A stretch of 29,595 nt of DNA, from the IMG/VR virus record IMGVR_UViG_3300024262_000176, positions 1 to 29,595 of that record, one strand, 5' to 3'. The notes under the pieces were generated by a model, which saw only the letters and a list, made by a program, of their open reading frames with translations, was not told the DNA's origin and searched no databases. This DNA is from a virus. Each line of letters starts with the position of its first letter. Position 1 is the first letter of the stretch. The position numbers were made by a program, and so were the translations under genes. This document shows, one piece after another, positions 7,491 through 14,046 of the stretch.

Positions 7491-7889
7491 ATGAAGTTTG
7501 AATCTAAATTTAATATTGGTGACAGGGTATTCAATATTGTTAATTATCCTGAAGTTACTTATCTTGATTGTCCAACGTGTGAAGGTAGAAAAGCAATAAC
7601 TGTTGGAAACGAAACATTTACTTGCCCAAAGTGTCATGGACGGGGCGGTTTTAGTAAGAGAGGTGAAAATAAATGGATTGTAAAAGACGGGTCATTAGCT
7701 ATTGGACAGATACGTATAGTACATGGGCCTAAACCAGAAGAAAGTTATATGTGTCTTGAAACAGGTGTTGGTTCTGGTAACGTGTATTATGCTAAAGATT
7801 TATTTACATCACGACAAGAAGCTGTAGATGAGTGTTGGGAGCGTAATGCTGCTGTGGTTGTACCAGATAGCCCACTAAAGGAATCTTAA
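7491..7889 (+). CDS. DnaJ-type zinc-finger protein, 132 aa
   Basis: Residues 27-53 contain C-P-T-C-E-G-R (C27/C30) and C-P-K-C-H-G-R-G-G (C45/C48), half of a DnaJ-like CxxCxGxG zinc finger. No J domain is present. The surroundings are beta-rich (FNIGDRVFNI at the start, then KWIVKDGSLAIGQIRIVHG). Such small phage proteins probably act as adaptors or folding helpers, but the function is unproven. The start has a strong AGGAG Shine-Dalgarno. It is located between the HNH element and the LigA-like small protein. Confidence 0.6.
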   Translation: MKFESKFNIGDRVFNIVNYPEVTYLDCPTCEGRKAITVGNETFTCPKCHGRGGFSKRGENKWIVKDGSLAIGQIRIVHGPKPEESYMCLETGVGSGNVYYAKDLFTSRQEAVDECWERNAAVVVPDSPLKES

Positions 7890-7892
7890 TCT

Positions 7893-8243
7893 ATGAGTAA
7901 GAGCGATACCAAAATATTTTCAGAAGCAACACAGAAACTATATGATGCTATCATGGAGATTAAATATGGACGACCTTTCCACAGCTTCAATTTTATTATG
8001 TTGCATAATATATATATGTTGGGTAGTGTATTGTACTATCACTTAGATGAAAGTATATTATCTGATACAGACTTTGATAAATTATGTAAGTACCTACTAG
8101 CTAATTTTGATGAGGCTAAAAAAGTTATACGACATGCAGATGAAACCTTTATTAAAGCTAACTTAGAGGCTGGTACTGGATATAGTATTAAGTTTAGTGC
8201 GATATGGTGGAACATAGCACAGCATTATCAGAGGATAAAGTAA
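7893..8243 (+). CDS. Hypothetical protein resembling the Ia domain of NAD-dependent DNA ligase
   Basis: A helical 116-aa protein. The segment LYYHLDESILSDTDFDKL (about 47-64) resembles the Ia-domain motif of bacterial LigA, usually YYVLDxPxISDAEYDRL, which in the enzyme binds the nicotinamide end of NAD+. No nucleotidyltransferase, OB or zinc domain of a ligase follows, so it cannot be a ligase by itself. It may be a relic, an NAD(+)-binding protein, or a chance resemblance. It has an AAAGGA Shine-Dalgarno and is followed directly by primase. The similarity is recalled, not computed. Confidence 0.45.
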   Translation: MSKSDTKIFSEATQKLYDAIMEIKYGRPFHSFNFIMLHNIYMLGSVLYYHLDESILSDTDFDKLCKYLLANFDEAKKVIRHADETFIKANLEAGTGYSIKFSAIWWNIAQHYQRIK

Positions 8244-8244
8244 T

Positions 8245-9075
8245 ATGAAACTACAGGATTTTAATATTGTTGATGAGTGTAATCATTATTACACAGCATT
8301 TTGTCCAATACATAATGATGTTAATACTCCTAACGTTACTATTACTAGGATTGGTAAGTATATAGGTCACTGGAAATGTTGGGCTTGTGGTGAAGAGGGC
8401 GTAGTTAGTGATATGGTATTACAAGGTATCAACAAAACTATCATACATAAACCTAAACAGAGAGTTGGTATAAATTGGAAATCTCTGAATAGGTATTATA
8501 TAAATAAAGGTAAGCTAAATAGCAGTAAGTTATTAGAGTTGGCAGATAGTTTAGACCTACCTTTGTGGACGCTTGTTCAGCTTGGTTTAGGTTATGATGG
8601 TAAAGCTTATACTTTTCCTGTACATAATGAGGATGGGGAGATTATTGGTATCGCCCTAAGATTTCCTGATGGTAGTAAGCGAATGGTTAGAGGTAGTGAA
8701 GTAGGTATATACTTAGGTAGCAATGTGTTAGATGTATCATGGGCTAGAATTAGGAATAGGTTAGTAATATGTGAAGGGGCTACTGACTTAGCTACTATGC
8801 TGCGTATATATTCAACTGCTATAGGAATGTTTAATAATGAAACTCCAATAGAGATAGTATATAATTATATATTAAAACATAAACCAGCCGAAACTATTAT
8901 ATTTCCAGACGGGGATACGCCGGGTGTAAACGGTGCTAATAAACTAGCACGTAGAATAATGGATATCACTCATGTAAAAGTTTTCCCTATGCTTGCTGGA
9001 TATGATGTAAGGAAGTACTTTGCTGAGAAAGATAGAGAAGCAGTCTCATATATTTTAGAGTGTATACATGCCTAA
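8245..9075 (+). CDS. DNA primase (CHC2-like zinc finger plus TOPRIM)
   Basis: Synthesises RNA primers for the fork. The N-terminal zinc finger is C20-P-I-H23 with C45-W-A-C48, the order found in DnaG-type primases. The TOPRIM domain follows, with the catalytic Glu in VICEGATD (E177) and the metal-binding D-x-D in IIFPDGD (D222/D224), then the usual GVNGANKLARRI helix. At 276 aa it is compact, with a shortened RNA-polymerase core and no obvious DnaB-binding C-terminus. This fits a helicase that lacks the primase-binding domain. Its end overlaps the endonuclease VII gene by 8 bases. Confidence 0.85.
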   Translation: MKLQDFNIVDECNHYYTAFCPIHNDVNTPNVTITRIGKYIGHWKCWACGEEGVVSDMVLQGINKTIIHKPKQRVGINWKSLNRYYINKGKLNSSKLLELADSLDLPLWTLVQLGLGYDGKAYTFPVHNEDGEIIGIALRFPDGSKRMVRGSEVGIYLGSNVLDVSWARIRNRLVICEGATDLATMLRIYSTAIGMFNNETPIEIVYNYILKHKPAETIIFPDGDTPGVNGANKLARRIMDITHVKVFPMLAGYDVRKYFAEKDREAVSYILECIHA

Positions 9076-9409
9076 GAAAAAACAATCAGCAGAAGAATTA
9101 AAACGTAAGAAACGTGTTAGACACTACCGAAATGCTTATGGCATATCTATAGAAACCTATAATAAATTATTAAAGTCACAGAAGTATAGGTGTGCTATAT
9201 GTAACAAACCTAATCTACCCACTGACCAGCACTTTGATATTGATCACAACCATAAAACAGGTCATGTTAGAGGGCTGCTATGTGGTTATTGTAACCGTAG
9301 TATTTTACGCTTTTTCCGTGACAATAAAGTTATTGCTGAGGGATTGGTTAAGTATTTATCAAGAGCATTAAAGGAAGATAAGTTGTGGAAAAAGAACGTG
9401 CGTTGGTGA
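9068..9409 (+). CDS. Endonuclease VII-like Holliday junction resolvase
   Basis: A His-Me finger nuclease of the phage T4 gp49 (recombination endonuclease VII) type, which resolves branched DNA before packaging. The signature elements are C42-A-I-C45, the catalytic DIDHNHKTGHVRGLLC block (57-72) with H60 and H62, and C72-G-Y-C75-N76 completing the structural zinc site. The N-terminus is strongly basic (KKK, KRKKRVRHYRNAYG) for DNA binding. At 113 aa it is the short form without T4's extra C-terminal dimerisation helices. It starts inside the primase end with a weak Shine-Dalgarno, so it is probably translationally coupled. Confidence 0.9.
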   Translation: MPKKKQSAEELKRKKRVRHYRNAYGISIETYNKLLKSQKYRCAICNKPNLPTDQHFDIDHNHKTGHVRGLLCGYCNRSILRFFRDNKVIAEGLVKYLSRALKEDKLWKKNVRW

Positions 9410-9516
9410 CGTAGTGTTTTGTTGGGTATAACAACATTCTCTCGGAGTGGCGTTGGTGCAATAGCACTACTTACCAACATAATATTAATTATATTATTAT
9501 TTAGAAAGGTTAAAGC
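9410..9516 (+). promoter_or_regulatory. Intergenic leader with inverted repeats and promoter-like AT stretch
   Basis: The largest gap in the plus-strand block. It holds a hairpin TGTTG/CAACA (9420-9436), a second possible stem GTTGGT/ACCAAC (9452-9478) that competes with an inner GTGC-AATA-GCAC hairpin (9456-9467), and a direct repeat CGTTGGTG (9401-9408 and 9451-9458). An AT-rich stretch follows, with a possible -10 TATTAT (9495-9500) 18 bases after TTACCA (9471-9476), then GAAAGG before the next ATG. It could be a promoter or attenuator for the next gene; no proof from sequence alone. Confidence 0.3.
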
Positions 9517-10152
9517 ATGAAAACAATAACAATCATATTTAGTATTATATTAATGACAGCAGGATTAGGTTGTGTAGCACTATCAAGTTATGTTACACCA
9601 GCAGATGTAGACAACAAGGCTGTGCAGTATGTAGTTGATGCTGGTATAGCTGAACTAAATGATTATAAAGCTTGGTATCCTAACTTAGCTTTAGCTGAAC
9701 GATTAGTAGACAACCTTGATTCTGCTAACTTATTAAATCAGCAAGTGTTACAACAGGAAATGGATAAAGATAATACAGTGTATAGTATATTTAGAGGTAC
9801 TGCTGTTAGTAATCGTACTAAAGGTAGAGAACGGGAAGAAGCTTTATTCAGTGAGACAGGTATACTTCCCCTTGGTCTATCTATGTTAGGTGCTGGTGGA
9901 TTTGCTGGACTACTAGGCCTTATGCGTAAGAGACCACAGGACTGGACGCTAGAGGAAGTTGACAGTGCTATGGTAGAAGTTAAAGGAGAAGTAACTGAAA
10001 AAGATAGACAGCTAATGCAACTAGTTAAAGGTATACAGAACTTCCTTGATACTACTGATAATCCTGACGCACTTAAAGTAGAGTTAGATAAGACACAGGA
10101 CGCTAACACTAGAGTAGCTGTTAGTGTAATTAAAACATCTAATAATGTATAG
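9517..10152 (+). CDS. Membrane-anchored protein with N-terminal signal segment and second helix
   Basis: Not recognised. Residues 4-24 (TITIIFSIILMTAGLGCVAL) look like a signal anchor, possibly a non-standard lipobox around C19 (the -3 residue is Gly, not Leu). A polar domain of about 90 residues follows, then a Gly/Leu-rich second membrane helix (about 116-136) and a charged cytoplasmic-type tail with predicted helices (EEVDSAMVEVKGEVTEKDRQ). The topology would place residues 25-110 outside the inner membrane and the tail inside, or a short hairpin with both ends inside. Candidates include an envelope/superinfection-exclusion protein or a lysis-accessory protein. It follows the structured leader at 9410-9516 with GAAAGG upstream. 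Confidence 0.5.
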   Translation: MKTITIIFSIILMTAGLGCVALSSYVTPADVDNKAVQYVVDAGIAELNDYKAWYPNLALAERLVDNLDSANLLNQQVLQQEMDKDNTVYSIFRGTAVSNRTKGREREEALFSETGILPLGLSMLGAGGFAGLLGLMRKRPQDWTLEEVDSAMVEVKGEVTEKDRQLMQLVKGIQNFLDTTDNPDALKVELDKTQDANTRVAVSVIKTSNNV

Positions 10153-10160
10153 GAGAGTAG

Positions 10161-10337
10161 ATGTATATTAAAATAGTACAATTAAAAAATGGTAGGTGGG
10201 TATGGTATATTAAGTCTGCTAACGGAGCTACCGTAGCCAGACCACCTAATACATATGCTCGTAAGTGGACAGCCAACAGAGCTATAAGAAACCTATTACA
10301 TGAGTTTGGTTATTGTTTAGGAGATAAACATGGGTAA
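10161..10337 (+). CDS. Small YegP/DUF1508-like protein, 58 aa
   Basis: Short gene behind GGAGAG, 8 bases after the previous stop and overlapping the next start by 8 bases. The sequence MYIKIVQLKNGRWVWYI then KSANGATVARPPNTY and RKWTANRAIRNLL follows the beta-beta-beta-alpha pattern of YegP/DUF1508 domains, in which a strand pair with W-x-W and an NG turn precede a helix. The function of that family is poorly defined. Tight spacing on both sides supports it as a real gene. Confidence 0.6.
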   Translation: MYIKIVQLKNGRWVWYIKSANGATVARPPNTYARKWTANRAIRNLLHEFGYCLGDKHG

Positions 10338-10779
10338 AGGTGCAAGGTATCGTCCTGTTAATCAAGATAGGTACGGTAAAAACTATGATACTATTTTTAA
10401 TAGGAGAGATAGGTTAGAACGTATGCCAGAACCAAAAGTTACAGTTAATGTTGACTATCCTAGTTTTGTGGATTGTCTTCGTAATGCGATTACTGAGATA
10501 ACTCCCGAACAATTCCATTTACTACATGCTGCTGTTGGTTTATCAGGTGAGTCAGGTGAGTTGCTTGATATAGTAAAGAAGCATGTATTCCAGACACATA
10601 GCTTAGATAAAGAAGAAGTAAAGAAAGAGTTAGGTGATATATTATTCTACCTTCAATTTATGTGTAATGTTTTAGGAACAACTATTGAAGAGGTTAAGCA
10701 AGGTAATATTATTAAACTAACTAAACGTTATCCTAACCAGAAGTTTGACCCCGAACGAAGTAAGAATAGAGAGGAATAA
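10330..10779 (+). CDS. MazG-like nucleotide pyrophosphohydrolase
   Basis: Probably converts (d)NTPs to (d)NMPs and pyrophosphate, adjusting the nucleotide pool or lowering alarmone signals during infection. The all-alpha NTP-PPase signature is present: LSGESGELLD with E74/E77, and ELGD with E100/D103 after 22 residues, the classic ExxE...ExxD metal site. Downstream KRYPNQKFDPERS matches the C-terminal region seen in phage homologues. The N-terminal 40 residues are basic and probably flexible. The gene belongs with the two other nucleotide-related genes at 11059 and 11888. Confidence 0.85.
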   Translation: MGKGARYRPVNQDRYGKNYDTIFNRRDRLERMPEPKVTVNVDYPSFVDCLRNAITEITPEQFHLLHAAVGLSGESGELLDIVKKHVFQTHSLDKEEVKKELGDILFYLQFMCNVLGTTIEEVKQGNIIKLTKRYPNQKFDPERSKNREE

Positions 10780-10781
10780 AA

Positions 10782-11054
10782 ATGCCGTATACTAAACCAG
10801 AAAGTAGGACAGAAATTAAAACGTTAGCAGAACAGATGATTAAATATATTAACGCATCCGGAGATTTAACTTATGCTATATCATTGTTGATGCATCTTGA
10901 GACTTTGAAAGCTAAACAATCGTATACAAACATGAGCCGCATACGTGCCACTGCACAAGATTCTGCTGATGAATACTATCGAGCAGTTATGGCCCCATAT
11001 GAGGACGAAAAGCGTGCAGAGAATGGCCCAGTTAGCGTGTTAGATAGGGAGTAG
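10782..11054 (+). CDS. Conserved phage protein, DUF6899-like, 90 aa
   Basis: No known activity. It resembles a widespread small phage family starting MPYxxxExR and ending with E-Y-Y-R-A-V-M-A-P-Y-E-D-xK...NGPV; here those blocks are at residues 1-9 and about 64-84. It is a helical protein. It lies 2 bases after the MazG-like gene and 4 bases before the diphosphohydrolase gene, where related phages also often carry it beside nucleotide-pool genes. Family recall only. Confidence 0.55.
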   Translation: MPYTKPESRTEIKTLAEQMIKYINASGDLTYAISLLMHLETLKAKQSYTNMSRIRATAQDSADEYYRAVMAPYEDEKRAENGPVSVLDRE

Positions 11055-11058
11055 TATT

Positions 11059-11499
11059 ATGAATGTTAAAGATGGTAATCCAAAAGATATGCTGGGTTCA
11101 GCTAAAGCATATACCCATCTTATTCCTACTGCTCCATTATATGAAGTAGGACTAGCTATGTTTGAAGGTGCAAGAAAGTATGGGGCACACAACTACCGAG
11201 CTATCGGTACTCGTGCTACTGTATACTATAATGCAGCTAGACGACACATGGATGCATGGTTAGAAGGTGAGGATATAGACCCCGATAGTGGTATTCATCA
11301 TCTGATGAAAGCGGTAGCATGTTTTATGGTGCTTAGAGATTCAATGATTATGGGTAACTTCGAAGATGATCGACCGCTACGTTATGCTGATGGGTTCTCT
11401 ATTGAGAAGTTTAATAAATTAACTGAGGATATAATAAATAAGTATCCTGAATGTGTTGAACCGTTTACTGAAGTTAATTCAAAAAAGGAGCAAAGTTGA
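11059..11499 (+). CDS. dATP/dGTP diphosphohydrolase-like protein
   Basis: Carries the pattern of the phage dATP/dGTP diphosphohydrolase N-terminal family (DUF5664-type): GNPKDMLG and the L-I-P start, KYGAHNYR (about 41-48), RHMDAWLEGEDIDPDSGIHHL (71-91; in sequence H72, E80, D84, H89/H90) and a following AVACFMVLRDS helix. These His, Glu and Asp residues probably bind metals. Family members remove pyrophosphate from purine deoxynucleotides, and in some phages this supports altered DNA composition. The gene ends TTGA, overlapping the TTG start of the LAGLIDADG element. Confidence 0.75.
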   Translation: MNVKDGNPKDMLGSAKAYTHLIPTAPLYEVGLAMFEGARKYGAHNYRAIGTRATVYYNAARRHMDAWLEGEDIDPDSGIHHLMKAVACFMVLRDSMIMGNFEDDRPLRYADGFSIEKFNKLTEDIINKYPECVEPFTEVNSKKEQS

Positions 11500-11891
11500 A
11501 AGATAACATACCATCATGGGAATATGTTGCAGGTTTTTATGATGGGGAAGGTTGTTTTAGAGTTTATCCATATAAGAATACAAATTCTAATGGACATATA
11601 TATACAGGAGAACGTCCGTTTGTTGTTGTATCACAGGTTAAAGATAACAATAAAGTTTTACATCTTATTTCCAATAAATTTAAGGACTATGATATAAAAC
11701 ATTCTTTTTACGAAGATAAGTATAAAGAGTATAAACATATTGGGCGACCTATGTCAGTTATTCAAATAACGGATAGACGAAGCTGCAAAGTTTTTATAGA
11801 GTATGTTCTTCCTTTTCTTATAATAAAAAAAGAGGAAGCTAAAATAGTTTTAACTTTTTGTAGGAGAAAATTAAAATCAAAGCGTACATGA
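11496..11891 (+). CDS. LAGLIDADG homing endonuclease, single-motif type
   Basis: One LAGLIDADG motif is visible as WEYVAGFYDGEGCF (8-21), with D16 and E18 as likely catalytic acids, followed by the beta strands (FVVVSQVKDN, MSVIQITDRRSC) and a helix of the saddle-shaped fold. With 131 aa and one motif it should work as a homodimer. Translation starts at TTG (11496) overlapping the upstream stop as TTGA, with AAGGAG about 9 bases before. It ends ATGA with the next gene. The pentamer CAAAG occurs just before its start (11491-11495) and near its end (11878-11882). The gene appears inserted between two nucleotide-pool genes. Confidence 0.8.
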   Translation: MKDNIPSWEYVAGFYDGEGCFRVYPYKNTNSNGHIYTGERPFVVVSQVKDNNKVLHLISNKFKDYDIKHSFYEDKYKEYKHIGRPMSVIQITDRRSCKVFIEYVLPFLIIKKEEAKIVLTFCRRKLKSKRT

Positions 11892-12289
11892 GCCATTCTA
11901 TACGTGGTCGAGCCGGTAATGCTGCGACAGGTGAGGACATGCTAGCTAATAATAAGAAAGCTATTGAAGTTGGTGTTGAGCTACGTAGATTATGTCCCGG
12001 ACTAAGGTTATATATTCCTGCCGAAATGGATTTCTTTTTACAAGACAAAGGTATTGAACCTATTGAGATAGGAGAAAAAGTTATCCTTGCTCTGGACTGT
12101 AAGATTCTAGAACAGTGTGATACACTATTAGTATACACAGGCCCAGATGATTATGTAAGTGGTGGTATGCAAATAGAAATTAATCATGCACCAGTAGATT
12201 GTATGCAGATTTTCTATTTTGATGAAGTAACACATGGAGTTGTGAAGATTATAAATTCTTTAATTAAAGGTAATGATAAGGAGAACTAA
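11888..12289 (+). CDS. Nucleoside 2-deoxyribosyltransferase-like (DUF4406-type) protein
   Basis: An alpha/beta protein of the nucleoside deoxyribosyltransferase/DUF4406 type: SHSIRG (2-7) at the substrate loop, EDMLANNKKAIEVGVELRR helix, LRLYIPAEMDF, then LALDCKILEQCDTLLVY (about 67-83) and the family's SGGMQIEINHA (about 90-100). Known relatives exchange bases on deoxyribonucleosides or hydrolyse nucleotides; here it probably belongs with the pool genes beside it. The ATG at 11888 cuts into the expected first strand: the frame upstream reads K-A-Y before M, and ATC at 11876 lies 9 bases after AGGAG. Either start is possible; the ATG has poor Shine-Dalgarno spacing because of the inserted LAGLIDADG gene. 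Confidence 0.6.
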   Translation: MSHSIRGRAGNAATGEDMLANNKKAIEVGVELRRLCPGLRLYIPAEMDFFLQDKGIEPIEIGEKVILALDCKILEQCDTLLVYTGPDDYVSGGMQIEINHAPVDCMQIFYFDEVTHGVVKIINSLIKGNDKEN

Positions 12290-12984
12290 TGAGTAACATT
12301 TTAGTATCAGGTGATCTTCATTGTCCTTGGCAGCGTGCTGGTTATTTACAATTTCTAATAGATTTATACTATCAATGGAATTGTGATGAGGTTATATTTA
12401 TTGGAGACGTAGTAGATATGCACGCGGTATCCTTCTTTAATACAGACCCCGGTTGCCCCAGCGGTTTAGAAGAATACATTAGAACCAAGGAAGCAGTAGC
12501 TAAGTTTTATAAAGCGTTTCCTAAAGCAACAGTTGTATTAGGTAATCATGATAAACGTGTAGTTAGAAAAGCCAGAAGTGCTGATATACATGAAGTCTTT
12601 ATTAAGTCCTATGCTGATATTTGGGAAACGCCGGGATGGGATTGGGTTGAAGATTGTATACGTGATGATATTTATTTTTATCACGGAGACGGGCAGGGTG
12701 GAGAATATCCTGCTGCTAATGCCGTAAGAAAAATGTTGATGTCAGTTGTAATGGGACATAATCACACTGCATCAGGTATAAAATATTATAGCAACCCTAC
12801 GCAAAGGTTCTTTGCACTTGATACAGGAGCAGGTTGTGATGATAGGGCATTAGCGTTTGCTTACGCTGGTAATAATAAACGTAAGAGTGTATTGAGTGCT
12901 GCTGTTATTATTGACGGTACGCCTTATCTTGAACCTATGTTGTGTGGTAAGGGAGAACCATATTGGGATGGTAATTTCAAATAA
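12289..12984 (+). CDS. Calcineurin-like metallophosphoesterase (second copy type)
   Basis: All five dimetal phosphoesterase motifs are present: GDLH (D9/H11), GDVVD (D40), GNHD (N86/H87/D88), YHGD (H132) and GHNH (H157/H159). At 231 aa it is unlike the smaller enzyme at 3953, and the two are not recent duplicates. It lies immediately upstream of the polymerase with one-base overlaps (TAATG) on both sides, so it may act on DNA ends or on nucleotides in replication. AAGGAG precedes the ATG. Its substrate cannot be read from sequence. Confidence 0.85.
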   Translation: MSNILVSGDLHCPWQRAGYLQFLIDLYYQWNCDEVIFIGDVVDMHAVSFFNTDPGCPSGLEEYIRTKEAVAKFYKAFPKATVVLGNHDKRVVRKARSADIHEVFIKSYADIWETPGWDWVEDCIRDDIYFYHGDGQGGEYPAANAVRKMLMSVVMGHNHTASGIKYYSNPTQRFFALDTGAGCDDRALAFAYAGNNKRKSVLSAAVIIDGTPYLEPMLCGKGEPYWDGNFK

Positions 12985-14036
12985 TGGATAAACATATACT
13001 TACAAAATGGACAGAGTTTAGGGACTGGTGTAGGGGTGATATCTCTACACTAGCTCTGGACTTTGAGTGTACGAACGCCAGCTATCTTGGATTGCAGGTA
13101 GCTGGTTGGTCGGCATGTAATGGAGAATCACTATGCTATGTAGACGTATTAGATAACCCACAGTATCAGATATTATGTAATCAGTTAGCTCATATACTAC
13201 GTGATAAAGTTAAGTGTTTGATAATGCACAATGCCCCCTTCGATATGCGTATATTAAAACAACTAGACATACAACATACAGATAATATATTCTGTACTAT
13301 GACAGCAGCACACCTATTGAACGAGAACACACCTAAAGGTTTAAAGTGGCAGACAGTACACGTATTAAAACAAACACGTGAGACACTAAACTTTAGTGAT
13401 GCTATATCAGAGGGCTTTCATTCACGTAAATTCTATGAGTATGCTACTGATGATGCTGTTAATACATTTGATTTATATAAGCTTCAAGTTCCCCAATTAA
13501 AGAAACAGGAGTTATGGGATTTGTGGTATAATATAGAACGCCCGTTTCAGTATTGTCTAAGAGACTTGGCTATAAACGGCGTGTTAGTTGACAAAGTTAA
13601 CTTGGTTGCTGCACAAGAGCAGACTACTCAAGATGTTAATGAGTTAGAGATAGAAATGTATAAGTCTGCTGGCGTTAGTTATTATACACAGATGTTATTA
13701 GACGGGGGTTACGAAATTATCCCAAAGGTCAACTTGAACAGCCCACTACAACTTATTGATTTGTTACAACATCTTGGTGTTACATTAAAAGAAACAACAG
13801 ATGGTGGACAGTTAAGTACTAAAGAAGCTGTATTAGTATCAGTTAGACGTCAGCATCCGTTTGTAGGGTTGTTGTTAAAGTATCGTACTATTAGTAAAAT
13901 GCTTAATGGATTTCTTATACCACTACCTAAGTTTATACAAGCAGATAGTAGGATACGTGGTTCGTTTCACAATTGCGTGGCAGTAACTGGTAGGTTATCG
14001 TGTACTAAACCTAGTTTACAATGTTTACCTAAATAG
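12984..14036 (+). CDS. Family A DNA polymerase, N-terminal part (3'-5' exonuclease and thumb)
   Basis: First half of a split replicative polymerase. The proofreading exonuclease has Exo I D26-F-E28, Exo II N83 with F86-D87 and Exo III Y153-x-x-D156, so all catalytic residues are intact. The thumb follows, including NLNSPLQL (250-257) and the template-contacting TGRLSCTKPSLQCLPK end (335-350), which in ordinary PolA proteins runs straight on into motif A. The gene stops with TAG at 14034-14036, and the rest of the polymerase starts 11 bases later in another frame. The product should associate with the palm/fingers protein to form an active enzyme. Confidence 0.85.
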   Translation: MDKHILTKWTEFRDWCRGDISTLALDFECTNASYLGLQVAGWSACNGESLCYVDVLDNPQYQILCNQLAHILRDKVKCLIMHNAPFDMRILKQLDIQHTDNIFCTMTAAHLLNENTPKGLKWQTVHVLKQTRETLNFSDAISEGFHSRKFYEYATDDAVNTFDLYKLQVPQLKKQELWDLWYNIERPFQYCLRDLAINGVLVDKVNLVAAQEQTTQDVNELEIEMYKSAGVSYYTQMLLDGGYEIIPKVNLNSPLQLIDLLQHLGVTLKETTDGGQLSTKEAVLVSVRRQHPFVGLLLKYRTISKMLNGFLIPLPKFIQADSRIRGSFHNCVAVTGRLSCTKPSLQCLPK

Positions 14037-14046
14037 GAAATTAAAT

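Noticed and set aside
10330-11499. Confident call of a 2-aminoadenine (Z) genome
   Set aside because: No PurZ is present in the window, and MazG-like and dNTP hydrolases are common in ordinary phages. Kept only as a question.
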